From Pictodentalium vernedei (taxonomy: Eukaryota; Mollusca; Scaphopoda; Dentaliida; Dentaliidae), in contig CM062290.1 in assembly GCA_031216915.1 (NCBI GenBank), positions 382,708,718 to 382,772,717 on the forward strand: 64,000 nucleotides of DNA, given 5' to 3'. Each line of letters starts with the position of its first letter. Positions within the stretch are counted from its first letter, which is position 1. A program made the translations under genes and the position numbers. Under the pieces are notes generated by a model. It saw nothing but the letters and a program-made list of their open reading frames with translations. It was not told the DNA's origin and made no database searches. This document shows positions 24,422 to 34,129 of the stretch, piece after piece.

Positions 24422-24666
24422 CCCTTTACCTAACATGAAAAGCAGACGACATTTGCAAAACAAATTCTTGAATAACTAATTTTTTTTCATTTTTTGTCTC
24501 AAAAACATAGGTTATGGCCACTCGTTGGAACGATCTCGACGAGCTCGTTCCAACGAGGGGTCATAACCTATGTTTTTGAGACAAAAAATGAAAAAATAAT
24601 GAAAATTAACTGGCGATTTTTGAGAATAGCATTGGCCGGTTTTGGCCGTTACGTTGGGTAAAAGGG
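24422..24666 (+). mobile_element. piggyBac-type foldback MITE
   Basis: Same family as 21176-21418, with TTAA at 24418-24421 and 24667-24670. One substitution (GATCTCGACGAGCTC) breaks the symmetry of the core. Confidence 0.9.
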
Positions 24667-24714
24667 TTAAGATTTAATCTGTTTATGTGACAGAATTGTT
24701 AGATGGATAGACAT

Positions 24715-24780
24715 CGGTGGTGTCCAAAAATGGGATCACAACTCGCCAGCTCGTTGAGATCCCATTCTGGACACCACCTC
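24715..24780. repeat. Hairpin
   Basis: GGTGGTGTCCAAAAATGGGATC is mirrored, with mismatches, by GATCCCATTCTGGACACCACC around a loop with GCCAGCTCG. Confidence 0.7.
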
Positions 24781-24832
24781 GAATCTCATACAAACCACAG
24801 GACATGCACATTGTCATGATAATCTGTATGTA

Positions 24833-25059
24833 CAGTATGGCCGCCGTGGACTGGTCACTTTCCACGGGGTGGGCAGTATTCCCACGGACGCAATAATATC
24901 AGACTGCAAACCATAATTATAGGAATAATCATCAACAATTTGATTAATGAAGCACAGGGTACAACTCGGTGTTTCATTAACTATAATTTTGCTGATAAAC
25001 GCATGCGTGGACGTTACTTCCTATGCGTGGATTAAGGCAAATCCATGGCGCTTGTACTG
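24833..25059 (-). mobile_element. Third MITE family, TA target site
   Basis: Starts CAGTATGGCCGCCGTGGACT after a TA and ends GTACTG. It is related in inverted orientation to the copies at 34824-35057 and 58571-58817. The right target TA is mutated to TG. Confidence 0.7.
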
Positions 25060-25292
25060 TGTAGATTCACTGATTTGGAAAGTGAGATTTTTTGTCACCG
25101 CCCCTTTTGCATAGCTTTCCTATAATTTCTTGTTTTCTTCGGTTTTAAACGAAGCATTTCCTTTTCATTTCAACAATGAGACGCTTCACAACACAAGTTT
25201 TAATGCACTGGCCAAAAAGGAGTTGGGAATTCCAACTGTCTAAAAACAGCCTATGTCGATAACTACGAAAACAACTGACAAAGAATGTTTAA

Positions 25293-25528
25293 CCCTTCAC
25301 CTAACATGAAAAGCATACGACACTTGCAAACAAAATTCTTGAATAACTAATTTTTTGGTGGTCTCAAAAACATAGGTTATGACCCCTCATTGGAACGAGC
25401 CCGACGAGCTCGTTCCAAAAAGGGGTCAAAACCTATGTTTTTGAGACAAAAAAGGAAAAAATAATGAAATTGTATGATGAGTTTTGTAATTTTTCTGGCC
25501 GGTTTTGGCCGTTAGGTTGAGTAAAGGG
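25293..25528 (+). mobile_element. piggyBac-type foldback MITE, diverged
   Basis: Begins CCCTTCACCTAACATG after TTAA (25289-25292) and ends GTAAAGGG before TTAT. Several substitutions and a deletion in the left arm indicate an older copy. Confidence 0.85.
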
Positions 25529-26441
25529 TTATTACAGTTTCAGCGACTGGCAAGTCGATGTTCTCCCAACCAATTAGAGCAATTAGTTATCTATTTCATG
25601 ATATAGACATTAAACAAATTATAATGCTAGTTTAGTTATTTGAGGCGAGAGGGAGAATCATGAAGGATTGTAACCGAAATTGGCTAGAAGGAATCAGACC
25701 AAAGATGTCCTTGGGTGAGCTGCGTGATAAAGAGAAGCCTGTATTTGAGGAGTATTTCAGTAAACCTTGAGACGGGGGCACTACTAACCAAACTAAGATG
25801 CTGGCTCGGAAGAGATTTGTGAAAAATCTGGAAGGACAGCAAAGAGGAGTGTCAAATGTGTAATTCTCTGAGAATTTGGGGTTATCACTTGACTAGTTTT
25901 TTATCGGTCGAGATATCATCTTGGGGTAACTTCATATCAGGCTGAGACCAAAGGTCGAAGGCGCATGTGAAGTTACCTAGGGCTGATATCGCGGCTGATG
26001 TGAAACTAACCAAGTGATAACCTCTTTATTTATTAAACCAAAACAAATAATTCCAAAATGTCTCAATTCTGTTACAGTTTTCTGACAGTGTTCTTCTTTC
26101 TCGTTCTTCTGTGCTCCTTGTTCAATTACCAAACGACTCGGCTTCCCCGCTGGGAAAGAAGTGATGCCCCAATAGCTGAGATAAATATAGACTTTTCCCA
26201 CTTCCCTAAATTCCCGCTTACGAATCTGAATCTTGCTATGCGTTGAATTTTCTTTATAACTTTCTTCTTTCTTGTCTTTGTCCGTTAACAACTTACTCAT
26301 TGCCGTCATTCGTTCCTCAGCATACAAACAACAGGCATCAAACTACTCCTCTGTGCCTGGCAAGTACAGTTTTGCTGATTGCGTTCGATGAATAACTGTA
26401 AACCTTTCGAAGTAAACAAACTGATCGCGCCTAATCGTCGA
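25529..26441. other. No gene seen; one 140-bp inverted repeat
   Basis: GTTATCACTTGACTAGTTTT at 25881 is mirrored by AAACTAACCAAGTGATAAC at 26020, giving a small foldback element. A 116-codon minus-strand ORF (25977-26327) overlaps one arm of it and has no recognisable features. Confidence 0.5.
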
Positions 26442-26496
26442 GTGAGAACCATGAGGTTCTATCTTCCTCTGGAAGATAGAACCTTATGGTTCTCAC
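26442..26496. repeat. Hairpin, 26-bp arms
   Basis: GTGAGAACCATGAGGTTCTA continues into TCTTCC, then after a three-base loop its complement ends GGTTCTCAC with one mismatch. Confidence 0.8.
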
Positions 26497-27027
26497 GCGA
26501 CGCCTTGTAACGCATCATTAAGGGCAACACTAGCTTGGTTCATATCGGCCGATATCGGCGACATATCATCCGAATTTGAAGTCAAATATGTCGAGCTTGA
26601 TAATGGGGGATTCATAGAAAGGAAATCATATATAATAAACAAATTTAAAAATATCAGCCTGACAGAATAAGATTCACTGGGAGAGTAATGGGCAAGTTGG
26701 GGAAGAATGAGGGATGTATGGTCACTGTGTGATTTACTGGGCGCATAATGGGGACATGTGCGGAAGACTGAAGCCTATATGGTTATTGAGTGAGACACGG
26801 GAGGCGGGGTAGTATGCAGATAGGAGAAATTGAGAAGAATGGGGTACGGATTATCAGGAAATGGTTCGTTTCCAGGTGTTGGAAGAGAGAAGAGACGTGA
26901 GAGGTCTGGCGTTTTGGAGGGCAGGGGCGATCACGACCTTCTCACCCGAAAACAGCAAAATAAATCAGCGGCTGATCGAAGTGTTATTATTACTATTATT
27001 ACTTTTATTATAAGTTATCTCCGCCAA

Positions 27028-27119
27028 CATGTATGGTATATGGAAATTTAATACCTGGATGTCGGTTTTTAAACACCGAGCCGCAGATGTCCAGGTATTA
27101 AATCTCCATATACCATTCA
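27028..27119. repeat. Foldback element core
   Basis: ATGTATGGTATATGGAAATT and AATACCTGGATGTCGG are mirrored by CAGATGTCCAGGTATTAAAT and CTCCATATACCATTC. A second, smaller hairpin lies at about 27326-27366 (CCTGAGTTCCAATG / CATTGGAACTCAGG). Confidence 0.75.
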
Positions 27120-27366
27120 AGCCGGCGGAGAAACCGTTTTTGTCCCGTTTGAAAGACAATGGAGGCATAGTAGAAACAAATGTGTGGACGCATTTCTCAC
27201 GTTTCGCAATCAGTTGGACCAAATTTATGAATATTTGTTTTTGTTTTTACAAACGCAGAAGACAACAGATAGAGTTACATCCCTTGGGTCGTTAAGGAAA
27301 CGAGTATTTTGCTGACATATCGTCGCCTGAGTTCCAATGGCACATAGGACACATTGGAACTCAGGA

Positions 27367-27575
27367 GACGGGAGCGCGGTGGCTCAGTGGTACACTGTTG
27401 GACTTCTATGTTAGAGGTCCCGAATTCGATCCCGTCCGGGACGACCCGCGGTGTGTCCTTGAGCAAGGCACTTTATCCCGGTTGCCTACATGGGAGAACG
27501 ATGACGCCGTGTACTAAGGCGTACTGCACGTCGATGATACACTTGTCTTCAACCGCTGTAACCCTGCAAGTTGTT
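27367..27575 (+). mobile_element. tRNA-derived SINE, 3' truncated
   Basis: The head GCGCGGTGGCTCAGTGGT resembles a tRNA A box and GTCCCGAATTCGATCCCGTC a B box, both internal RNA polymerase III promoter elements. The body block CCTTGAGCAAGGCACTT follows, then ACTGCACGTCGATGATACAC, and similarity stops near AACCCTGCAAG. This is not a functional tRNA gene, because the fold is degenerate and it continues into the SINE body. Confidence 0.75.
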
Positions 27576-27889
27576 TCATTCAGTTATTCGACTATTAAAT
27601 TTATAACGGCAAATTATGGTCGAATTGTCGGAAATCTGATGACATTTGTCTCTATTTTCACGTTTTTTGGTTCTATTTTTATATCGAGGCGACCAAGAGC
27701 GAACAGTTTCATTTAAACCATATTCCCCCGATGTTTCGCGTGCCCATATACCCTGCCTGGATGTTGCACACTCTCATATACAATGGATGTTGGGTGCATT
27801 CTTTGCCATGGCTATTTGTTCAAGGCATTCTGACCAATCAAAAGACAGAATTCATCGGGATATAGGGACAATATTATTTAGCGTATTCC

Positions 27890-28230
27890 TGGGAGCGGTG
27901 TGTTTCAGTGGCTATGGCATTGGACATAAACCGAACGCTCTTCGGTTCGATCCCTGTCATAGGTAACTGCTTTGTGCTCTTGGGCAAGGTACTTAATCCC
28001 GATTGCCCACGTGGGTGGGGGGAGGGGGCGGTGGCGCTGTGAACTATAGCGTAATGCACGTCGATGGTGCACTTGTCTTCAACCAATACTAACCCTATTT
28101 GGGTGTAGTTAGTACATTGTGGAGTCTGGCATTTGCTCGTTTTTGCTCGGCAAGTCTCTCCGGGTTCTCTGGCTTCCCCCACCAGTAAAATTGTCCGACA
28201 CGAGGTGACTCTGGCTGTCGAAAGTGCCTT
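27890..28230 (+). mobile_element. Full-length tRNA-derived SINE
   Basis: It has a tRNA-like head (TTCAGTGGCTATGGCATTGG; GCTCTTCGGTTCGATCCCTG), the body block CTCTTGGGCAAGGTACTTAA with ATTGCCCACGTGGG, then TGCACGTCGATGGTGCACTT. The 3' part contains GCTCGGCAAGTCTCTCCGGG and the end TTTAAAACCCAATAATAATT. The AAT-rich microsatellite that follows (28240-28320) is its tail. Confidence 0.75.
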
Positions 28231-28430
28231 TAAAACCCAATAATAATTAATAATAATAATAACAATAATAACAATATTAATATTAATAATAAGAAGAAGA
28301 AATAATAATAATAATAATAGCTAGCGTTCTCCCTTCGAACCAGCTGAAATATTCCAGACTAACGACTCTAAACACAAAGACGATGGTAAACACGGAGTAC
28401 CTGTTACCATACAACGGGAACAGAAATACT

Positions 28431-28477
<47 letters not shown>

Positions 28478-28479
28478 TT
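28431..28479. repeat. (TTTA)n microsatellite
   Basis: About twelve TTTA units. Confidence 0.9.
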
Positions 28480-28509
28480 GGGAGTAGTTGAAGAGGGTTG
28501 GATTGGCCC

Positions 28510-28726
28510 CCATTGGCAGGACCCCGGAAATGACGTCATGTCACGTGACCCAGTGACGCCATGTTTGGTTGTCATGGTAGCCCGCAACCTCATCCCCATA
28601 GTGATACGTGGTCCTGGTGCGCATGCGCAGCGCGTATTGTTAGGGTGATACGTGTTTCCGTCGTCCATTTTGTATACTGGATGCCGCCATCTTGGTTTCT
28701 ATGGTAGCACGTGGTTGCTATGTTAC
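28510..28726 (+). promoter_or_regulatory. Cluster of promoter-like motifs
   Basis: Within about 215 bases of locally GC- and CpG-richer sequence there are: an inverted CCAAT (ATTGG, 28512), a full CRE TGACGTCA (28531-28538), a CACGTG E-box (28542-28547), an NRF1-like TGCGCATGCGCA (28618-28629), a YY1-like GCCGCCATCTTGG (28683-28695), and three X-box-like sequences (GTTGTCATGGTAGC 28568, TTTCTATGGTAGC 28696, GTTGCTATGTTACC 28713). Such clusters are typical of TATA-less animal promoters. No convincing gene follows in the window on either strand, so it could be a detached promoter, the first exon region of a long host gene, or part of a mobile element. Confidence 0.35.
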
Positions 28727-28878
28727 CCGAAGGCTTCTTATAGGACAGGGGTATGTTCGGATGGTATGCTACTTTGTACAAGAGTAATTTCGCTATTCGC
28801 AGAATTACCCAAACCCGACACGTTGTTCTATTTTGAATTCTTTCAGAATCCTCTGCTTCTATCTATCTTTGATATCAA

Positions 28879-29134
28879 ATAGCACGTCGATCTGCACGTT
28901 AATCTACCCGTTATGACCATAGTAAAGCTATCAAATTCTGTAATATCGCCTGTGCACAAGCTATGTTTCAGCCAATGGACCTCCGGATAACCTGGTGGTC
29001 CATTGGCAGAAACATTGCCTGTGTTGAGTAACCAGGAGAACCTGCCGTGCTTTGGATGCCATTCGATATGGCAATTGCGCGCAATTAAACCTAGATAAGC
29101 GCACAGTTTGTGCCAGGACTTCTAATTTTAACGG
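28879..29134 (+). mobile_element. Left-truncated CAGTTAAAAC-type MITE
   Basis: Shares the body of the 202-506 element (ATAGCACGTCGATCTGC, TTTCAGCCAATGGACCTCCG, AACCAGGAGAACCTGCCGTG) and the right end TTCTAATTTTAACGG before TA. The left TIR is missing. Confidence 0.75.
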
Positions 29135-29136
29135 TA

Positions 29137-29585
29137 GATCACCCAATCTGTTCACTTTCCTGGCGCTAACTAACGAAATCAGATTTCTTAAACCTTGAAA
29201 TCTCTATAAAGAGTATCTCCCCTTATTACAACGAAGTCAGATCGGATTTACATCAACTCTATATCCAATGGCCACGTCCCATAGAATCCCTTTTTGTGAA
29301 ACGTCCCTGGTTATGGAATCCCTTTTTAGTCGTATGAGGCCATGAGGGCTATGAGAAAATCCCTCACTGAGGTCGATTTTACTATCTCTCTTAACCTCAT
29401 ATCGGTATTTTACAGCCATATCCCATGGAATCCCATTTTTGGAAAACATATGGCTTTCCCCACCCCTTTATCCTAAATGAGGCCATGAGGATCATGGGAG
29501 TATGCATCAATGAGGTGTAATTTACCATCCTTCTTAGCCTCATCTCGGTATTCGAGAATACCTGACATTATATTATTGGAGGATA
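29137..29585. repeat. Short direct repeats, no gene seen
   Basis: GGAATCCCTTTTT-type phrases recur at about 29284, 29316 and 29428. A block with ATGAGGCCATGAGG and a following TGAGGT recurs at 29335 and 29475. No coding potential is recognised. Confidence 0.5.
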
Positions 29586-29639
29586 CCTTTTATAGGATAC
29601 TTGTTGTAGAAACTTTACATGTGGGTACTTCATGCTACA

Positions 29640-30780
29640 TCCGGGTACTTCTGTTGGGAAAGGTATAAAAAGGGTGCAAGCTCGGCTTAAACCCCATTTG
29701 TGTCCTGACCGTCGTCGAGTGAAGACATGTTACCAGTTCGGTGCAGATACTGTTCCAAGTTATTTTCGAGATCGGATAATGGGAGAAGACACCAGAAGAA
29801 CCATCATCGGCTCCACTGCAGATATTGTACGTAGTTGTTTACCCTCATTCAGTGCTCGAAAGTATGAAGAACATCACTGCCCAAGAAGAACAGAGAGATA
29901 CTGGAGATTCAATGACTGACCAGGATAAAGCACTTTTACAATTTTTACGCCTTGCTGACAAGGGGAAATCGATGCCGTTACACACGCGCTTCTGATGAAG
30001 ATTTGATTACCTGTTTATGTAAATGTGCTACCAACATCCTCAAAGATAAGATACCACTAAATATGACTGAATTTGAGGACCTGAGAAAATACGAACATGC
30101 ATTGAAGCTGCTGACAGATGATGGAATTTCTACCGATATAAAAAGAAGTATATTACTAAAGAGTTACTTTCTCTCGGCGCTTATCACCCCAGTCCCAGCT
30201 CTGAAAGGATATAAAGGGGGTGTACCAACACCAAATGCTCATTTGTTCTACGACCACGAAAGAGTGAAGTCATGAAAGTCCATTGCTCCAGACACGAGAA
30301 TGTCCCATGAGGAAATCTGAAAAATCGAACAACACTGCAAGACTAGACAGAAATTTAGATACACTGCGAATCCTATCTGAAGCGGATCGAAGCCAAGACT
30401 ACGATAAAGACGGCCAATGATGAGTTGATACAATATATATGTGATTGTGCCTCGAATATCTTGAGTACCTATGGCCTCATTTGAGAGAGCTCAGCTGATT
30501 CCATACAAACACTAGATTAGGAGAACTGCCTTACCAAAGAGAGAACTATCTTATCGGAAAAGAAGACGAATCATACAGAAAGGAGGATTTTTAGGAAAGT
30601 TACTCAAACCCATCATCAATATTCTGTCCGATATCCTATAAAAGGGTCTAGTTCGTACGAAACTTGTCATTTGTAATCTGACCTTCGAAGAGAGCAGACG
30701 CAATGTAATCCACTTGTGCACCAAAAAATTGGTCAAGAGATTCTGACTCCGATGACTCGTCGGAACTATCAGAAGATATG
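29640..30780 (+). pseudogene. Decayed virus-like gene remnant
   Basis: A TATA-box-like GGTATAAAAAGGG stands at 29662-29674, followed by an ORF with GKGIKRVQARLKPH and PDRRRVKTCYQFGADTV. From about 29917, TDQDKALLQFLRLADKGKS continues after a frameshift as SDEDLITCLCKCATNILKDK and IKRSILLKSYFLSALITPVP (to 30275). A further fragment with DELIQYICDCASNIL occurs near 30420-30470, suggesting a second, related copy. The pattern (leucine-rich helix, ATNILKDKIPL-like core, basic segment, hydrophobic end) resembles small proteins encoded near capsid genes in Maverick/adintovirus-type elements. That assignment is from memory of the family and tentative. No TIRs or TSD were found around it. Confidence 0.35.
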
Positions 30781-30825
30781 GATTATGAAGAAAATTATTT
30801 ATTATTATTTATTTATTGGTGTTTA

Positions 30826-31025
30826 CCCCTTTACCTAACCTGAAAAGCAGACGACACTTGCAAATATAATTCTTGAATAACTAATTTTTTTCATTTTTTG
30901 TCTCAAAAACATAGGTTATGACCCCTCGTTGGAACGAGTTCGACCTATGTTTTTGAGACAAAAAATGAAAAAAATAATGAAAATTAATTGGCGATTTTTT
31001 AGAATAGCGCGGGCTGGTTTTGGCG
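30826..31025 (+). mobile_element. piggyBac-type foldback MITE, 3' truncated
   Basis: Starts CCCTTTACCTAACCTGAAAA and loses part of the central palindrome (CGAGTTCGACCTATG). It ends within GGCTGGTTTTGGC where a SINE fragment begins, so it was cut by the SINE insertion or by a deletion. Confidence 0.8.
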
Positions 31026-31360
31026 ACATATTTTTGCACAATGGCTAAACATGACCATGGCTGTTTTACGGGTGGAGGAAGCCGGAGTACCCGGAGTACC
31101 CGGAAAGAACCACCGAGCAACGGCGAGCAACTATAAGCTCCCCAACATACTAACTCCACACAAGCAGGGTTAGCATTGATTGAATACAAGTGCACCATCG
31201 ACGTGCAGTACGGTACCCCTCAGTACACAGCGCCGCCGTGCCCCCATGTCGGCAATGGGGGTGAAGTGTCTTGCCCAAGGACAGCAGGTGGGATTCGAAT
31301 CGAGGACCTCTCTGCTTGCAGCCTGCACCTCTCCCTACGGATCCACCGCGCCCCTTATGT
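31026..31360 (-). mobile_element. tRNA-derived SINE, minus orientation
   Basis: Read on the minus strand it has the head GGCGCGGTGGATCCGTAGGG with B-box-like GATTCGAATCCCACC, the body block TCCTTGGGCAAGACACTT, then ACTGCACGTCGATGGTGCAC and AACCCTGCTTGTGTGG. It ends near the sequence GTGCAAAAATATGTCG. Confidence 0.75.
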
Positions 31361-31413
31361 AGAAGAAGAAGAAGAAGAAGAAGAAGAAAAAGAAGAAGAA
31401 GAAGAAGAAGAAG
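31361..31413. repeat. (GAA)n microsatellite
   Basis: About seventeen near-perfect GAA units, encoding a poly-Glu run in the ORF that follows. The run is repeat-derived. Confidence 0.9.
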
Positions 31414-31422
31414 ACGTTTCTA

Positions 31423-31766
31423 TGATGGGAACTGTCGTCCAAAGTGCACCTGACAAATACCAAGACCATTTTGATAACCTCATGAACAAGTATATCGAGG
31501 ATGGAATGGATAGAGAAGATGCCGTTGAAACAGCATATAGAGCACTTCAAAAGAGTGTCAGAGAAGCCATTAGTGCGAAATACATTAATAGCCTAGTGTA
31601 CATTAGAAATCTTTGCAACGACTCAATACACAAGAAAATTAAAGAAACAGCCAAGCGTCTTCGTGAAAAAGAGGACATTGAGTTTGAAGAATCCCAGAAA
31701 TATGCCTTGGAGAAGATTTCTGTTCCACAACCATATGACAAACTACTCATTCAGACTAGAAGATGA
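31423..31766 (+). CDS. Unknown helical protein, possible gene remnant
   Basis: An open frame of 114 codons from ATG 31423 (MMGTVVQSAPDKYQ) to TGA 31764-31766. The residues are strongly helical and amphipathic, with paired charged residues (DREDAVETAYRALQKSVREA, CNDSIHKKIKETAKRLREKE). The frame stays open upstream through the (GAA)n and SINE, but that part is repeat-derived, so I take the internal ATG as the useful start. Its position next to the remnant at 29640-30780 suggests both belonged to one element later split by a MITE, a SINE and a microsatellite. The family is not identified with confidence. Confidence 0.4.
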
Positions 31767-31914
31767 TGAAGAAGAAGAAGACGATTAAAGAAAAACTTAT
31801 AAAAGGAGTGTTGGTATGAAAATAAACCCATTTCCGTTTTTGAACATCGAAGAGTAAAGATGTCTGTATCAACAAGAGTGCTCAGGTTCAAGATGACTTA
31901 CACATACAGATCTT

Positions 31915-32080
31915 CAGTGCGGAGTTGCGATGTTGGGGAGCTGGCAGCTGCTCGTCGTTGCTCGGTGGTTCTCTTCGGGAACTGCGGCTTCCTTCACCCT
32001 TAAAGCTGTCATGGTTAGCCATTGTGAATAAGTATGTGACCTTAAACACCAATACATAAATAAATAAATAAATAAATAGT
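31915..32080 (+). mobile_element. SINE 3' fragment
   Basis: Contains GTTGCTCGGTGGTTCTCTTC, GGCTTCCTTCACCCTTAAAG and TTAGCCATTGTGAATAAGTA, matching the 3' half of the SINE at 31026-31360 in plus orientation. It ends in an ATAA-rich tail. Confidence 0.65.
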
Positions 32081-32229
32081 AAGTCGCAACCTGAGCCACC
32101 ACAGGCGGCAAAAAACAGATATATATCCTCTCCCCGATCTGTCATCTTGGAGATGCCCCTGACCAGACAAGGAGCAAGAACTCGCACTCAGTGAAATCCA
32201 TTTAGTAACTTAATTTGACGGTATCTAAT

Positions 32230-32472
32230 CCTTTACCCAACGTAACGGCCAAAACCGGCCAGCGCTATTCTCAAAAATCGCCAATTAATTTTCAAAATAT
32301 TTTCATTTTTTGTCTCAAAAACATAGGTTATGACCCCTCGTTGGAACGAGCTCGTCGAGCTCGTTCCAACGAGGGGTCATAACCTATGTTTTTGAGACAA
32401 AAAATGAAACAATTTAGTTATTCAAGAATCTTTTTTGCAAGTGTCGTCTGCTTTTCATGTTAGGTAAAGGGC
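32230..32472 (-). mobile_element. piggyBac-type foldback MITE, inverted
   Basis: Same orientation as 22510-22752 and almost identical to it internally. The outer TTAA sites are mutated (TAAT at the left, CTAA at the right). Confidence 0.85.
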
Positions 32473-33269
32473 TAATCCGTCTGTCAGTTGAACCTCTCAC
32501 TCGCATCTGTTTTATACAGATTTCACACGTGTTTCATCCAGGACAATGACCAGCGCGTTATTTACCCTTTTCCTTCCATAATCCAAAATCAAATAATTCT
32601 ACAAGCCAGTCTCTCTCCGAATTAGTTTTGTACAAAATTATATTTTTCAAAAATATGACTGACAAAGAAAGAAAGGGGTTATGAGTGTTGAATGGCATGC
32701 GTTCGGCTCGCTGTTTATTAATAACTAGGCCAACAGGCGAATAAAGTCAGAAACATTTAAAAAAAAATGTTTTGTAAGGCCGACCGACTGAGCGGTTGTT
32801 CATAAAATAACATAACATAACTAGACCGCGACGAAAAGTCCGCCACAATAAACAATCTGCATTTGGAGATAAACTAAATTATCGAGATAAATGTGCCTCA
32901 ATACTGCAGCTGGAAATTTAAGCCAATACATTCTGCCTGATAGAACACCACAAAATCTGTCAAGTGTAATGTCACCTCTCGACATTTTGTGTCTCTGTGG
33001 GGCAATACAGATTTTGCATCAAATGGCTCTATTCTGCTACCAGCACGCAAAGAGTTGTTTTTGAGTTGAAAGGAGCAAAAAGACACAAGCTGTATAAAAG
33101 AAAACTGGAGTGGATAGGTAGCAAATATTCAACGCCACCATATCACGGCGAGCGAAATGTATAGATCTAGACGTGTTTCAACAAGTTTGAAAATAACAAT
33201 GGCCGAGACATGCGGTGGATTCGAGACGTATTATTAAGAAACACAACACCTCTAACGTGATGGGCTTAA

Positions 33270-33791
33270 CCCTTTACCTCAGAGTATTTTTTAAGCAGTT
33301 TCTACTGGGCGACATTGACCTCTAATAGGTACCCACCCATTACATTAAGGTTTCTCAAAAATGGTAAGTTCTCAACTGATTCAAAATTGGTCATGCATTT
33401 CAGTCTAAATACAAAATTTAATATTACCAATATTTTTAAAAAGAAATAATACTGATAGTTGCATAAATGTCATTACAAATAATAAAACGAAATCACACAC
33501 TCTTACATGTACAAAAACATCACCCATGTTTGAGTCTGAATTTAAAAATTCAACAACCAGTGTACTACACTCACATCACCCATGTACTACACTGGTTATT
33601 GAATTTTTTAAATTCAAACTCAAACATGGATGATGTGAGTGTAGTCGTGCGCTTCATGTGTACATATACAAAATTAAATGCAAAAAAGTCGCCCAGTACC
33701 TTGAAAACTACTGTTACTGGGAGACAAATATTCATCATTGGGCGACATGTTGTCGCCCAGTGATAATGTTAAAAAATACTCTGTTCTACCC
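33270..33791 (+). mobile_element. Longer foldback element with CCCTTTACC end
   Basis: Begins CCCTTTACCTCAGAGTATTT after TTAA (33266-33269) and ends AAAATACTCTGTTCTACCC. A second inner pair is CTGGGCGACATTGACC / GGGCGACATGTTGTCG. The core repeats CACCCATGTTTGAGT, AATTCAACAACCAGTGTA and TACACTGGTTATTGAATT form a long hairpin near 33520-33640. Probably a distinct piggyBac-type MITE family about twice the length of the others. Confidence 0.65.
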
Positions 33792-33839
33792 AACGTAAAC
33801 TTGAACTTGAGACCGAAATGTTAACGATTAGATTCTGGC

Positions 33840-34085
33840 CAGCGGTAACTGCGTGGTCTCGTTAAGCAAGACACTTAATTCCGATTGCCCACTTGGGAAC
33901 TGAGAGGCAGAGTGTACTGAGGCGAACTGCAAGTCGATGGTGCACTTGCCTTCAACCACTGCGAACTCTGCTTGTGGAAGTCTCACAGTTACTCAACACT
34001 GCTTGGTGGTTCTATCCTGATAGAGGGTTTTCTGAAACCCATAAAACAGCCCGACACGAGGTGCCTCTGGTTGTTGAAAGTGTCC
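33840..34085 (+). mobile_element. SINE fragment
   Basis: Lacks the tRNA head and begins in the body (CAAGACACTTAATTCCGATT). It then has CAAGTCGATGGTGCACTTGC, TGCTTGGTGGTTCTATCCTG and GTTGTTGAAAGTGTCCTTAA, ending ACCCTCCCAAAAAG. Confidence 0.65.
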
Positions 34086-34129
34086 TTAAACCCTCCCAAA
34101 AAGAAACCAAAACTGTACCGGTACTCGAA

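Noticed and set aside
25977-26327. 116-codon minus-strand ORF
   Set aside because: Overlaps one arm of an inverted repeat and has no recognisable domain.
27367-27445. Possible tRNA gene
   Set aside because: A and B boxes are present but the sequence does not close into a convincing cloverleaf and runs directly into the SINE body, so it is the SINE head.
31176-31420. N-terminal extension of the helical ORF at 31423
   Set aside because: The frame is open by chance through an inverted SINE and a (GAA)n run; the encoded poly-Glu is repeat-derived.
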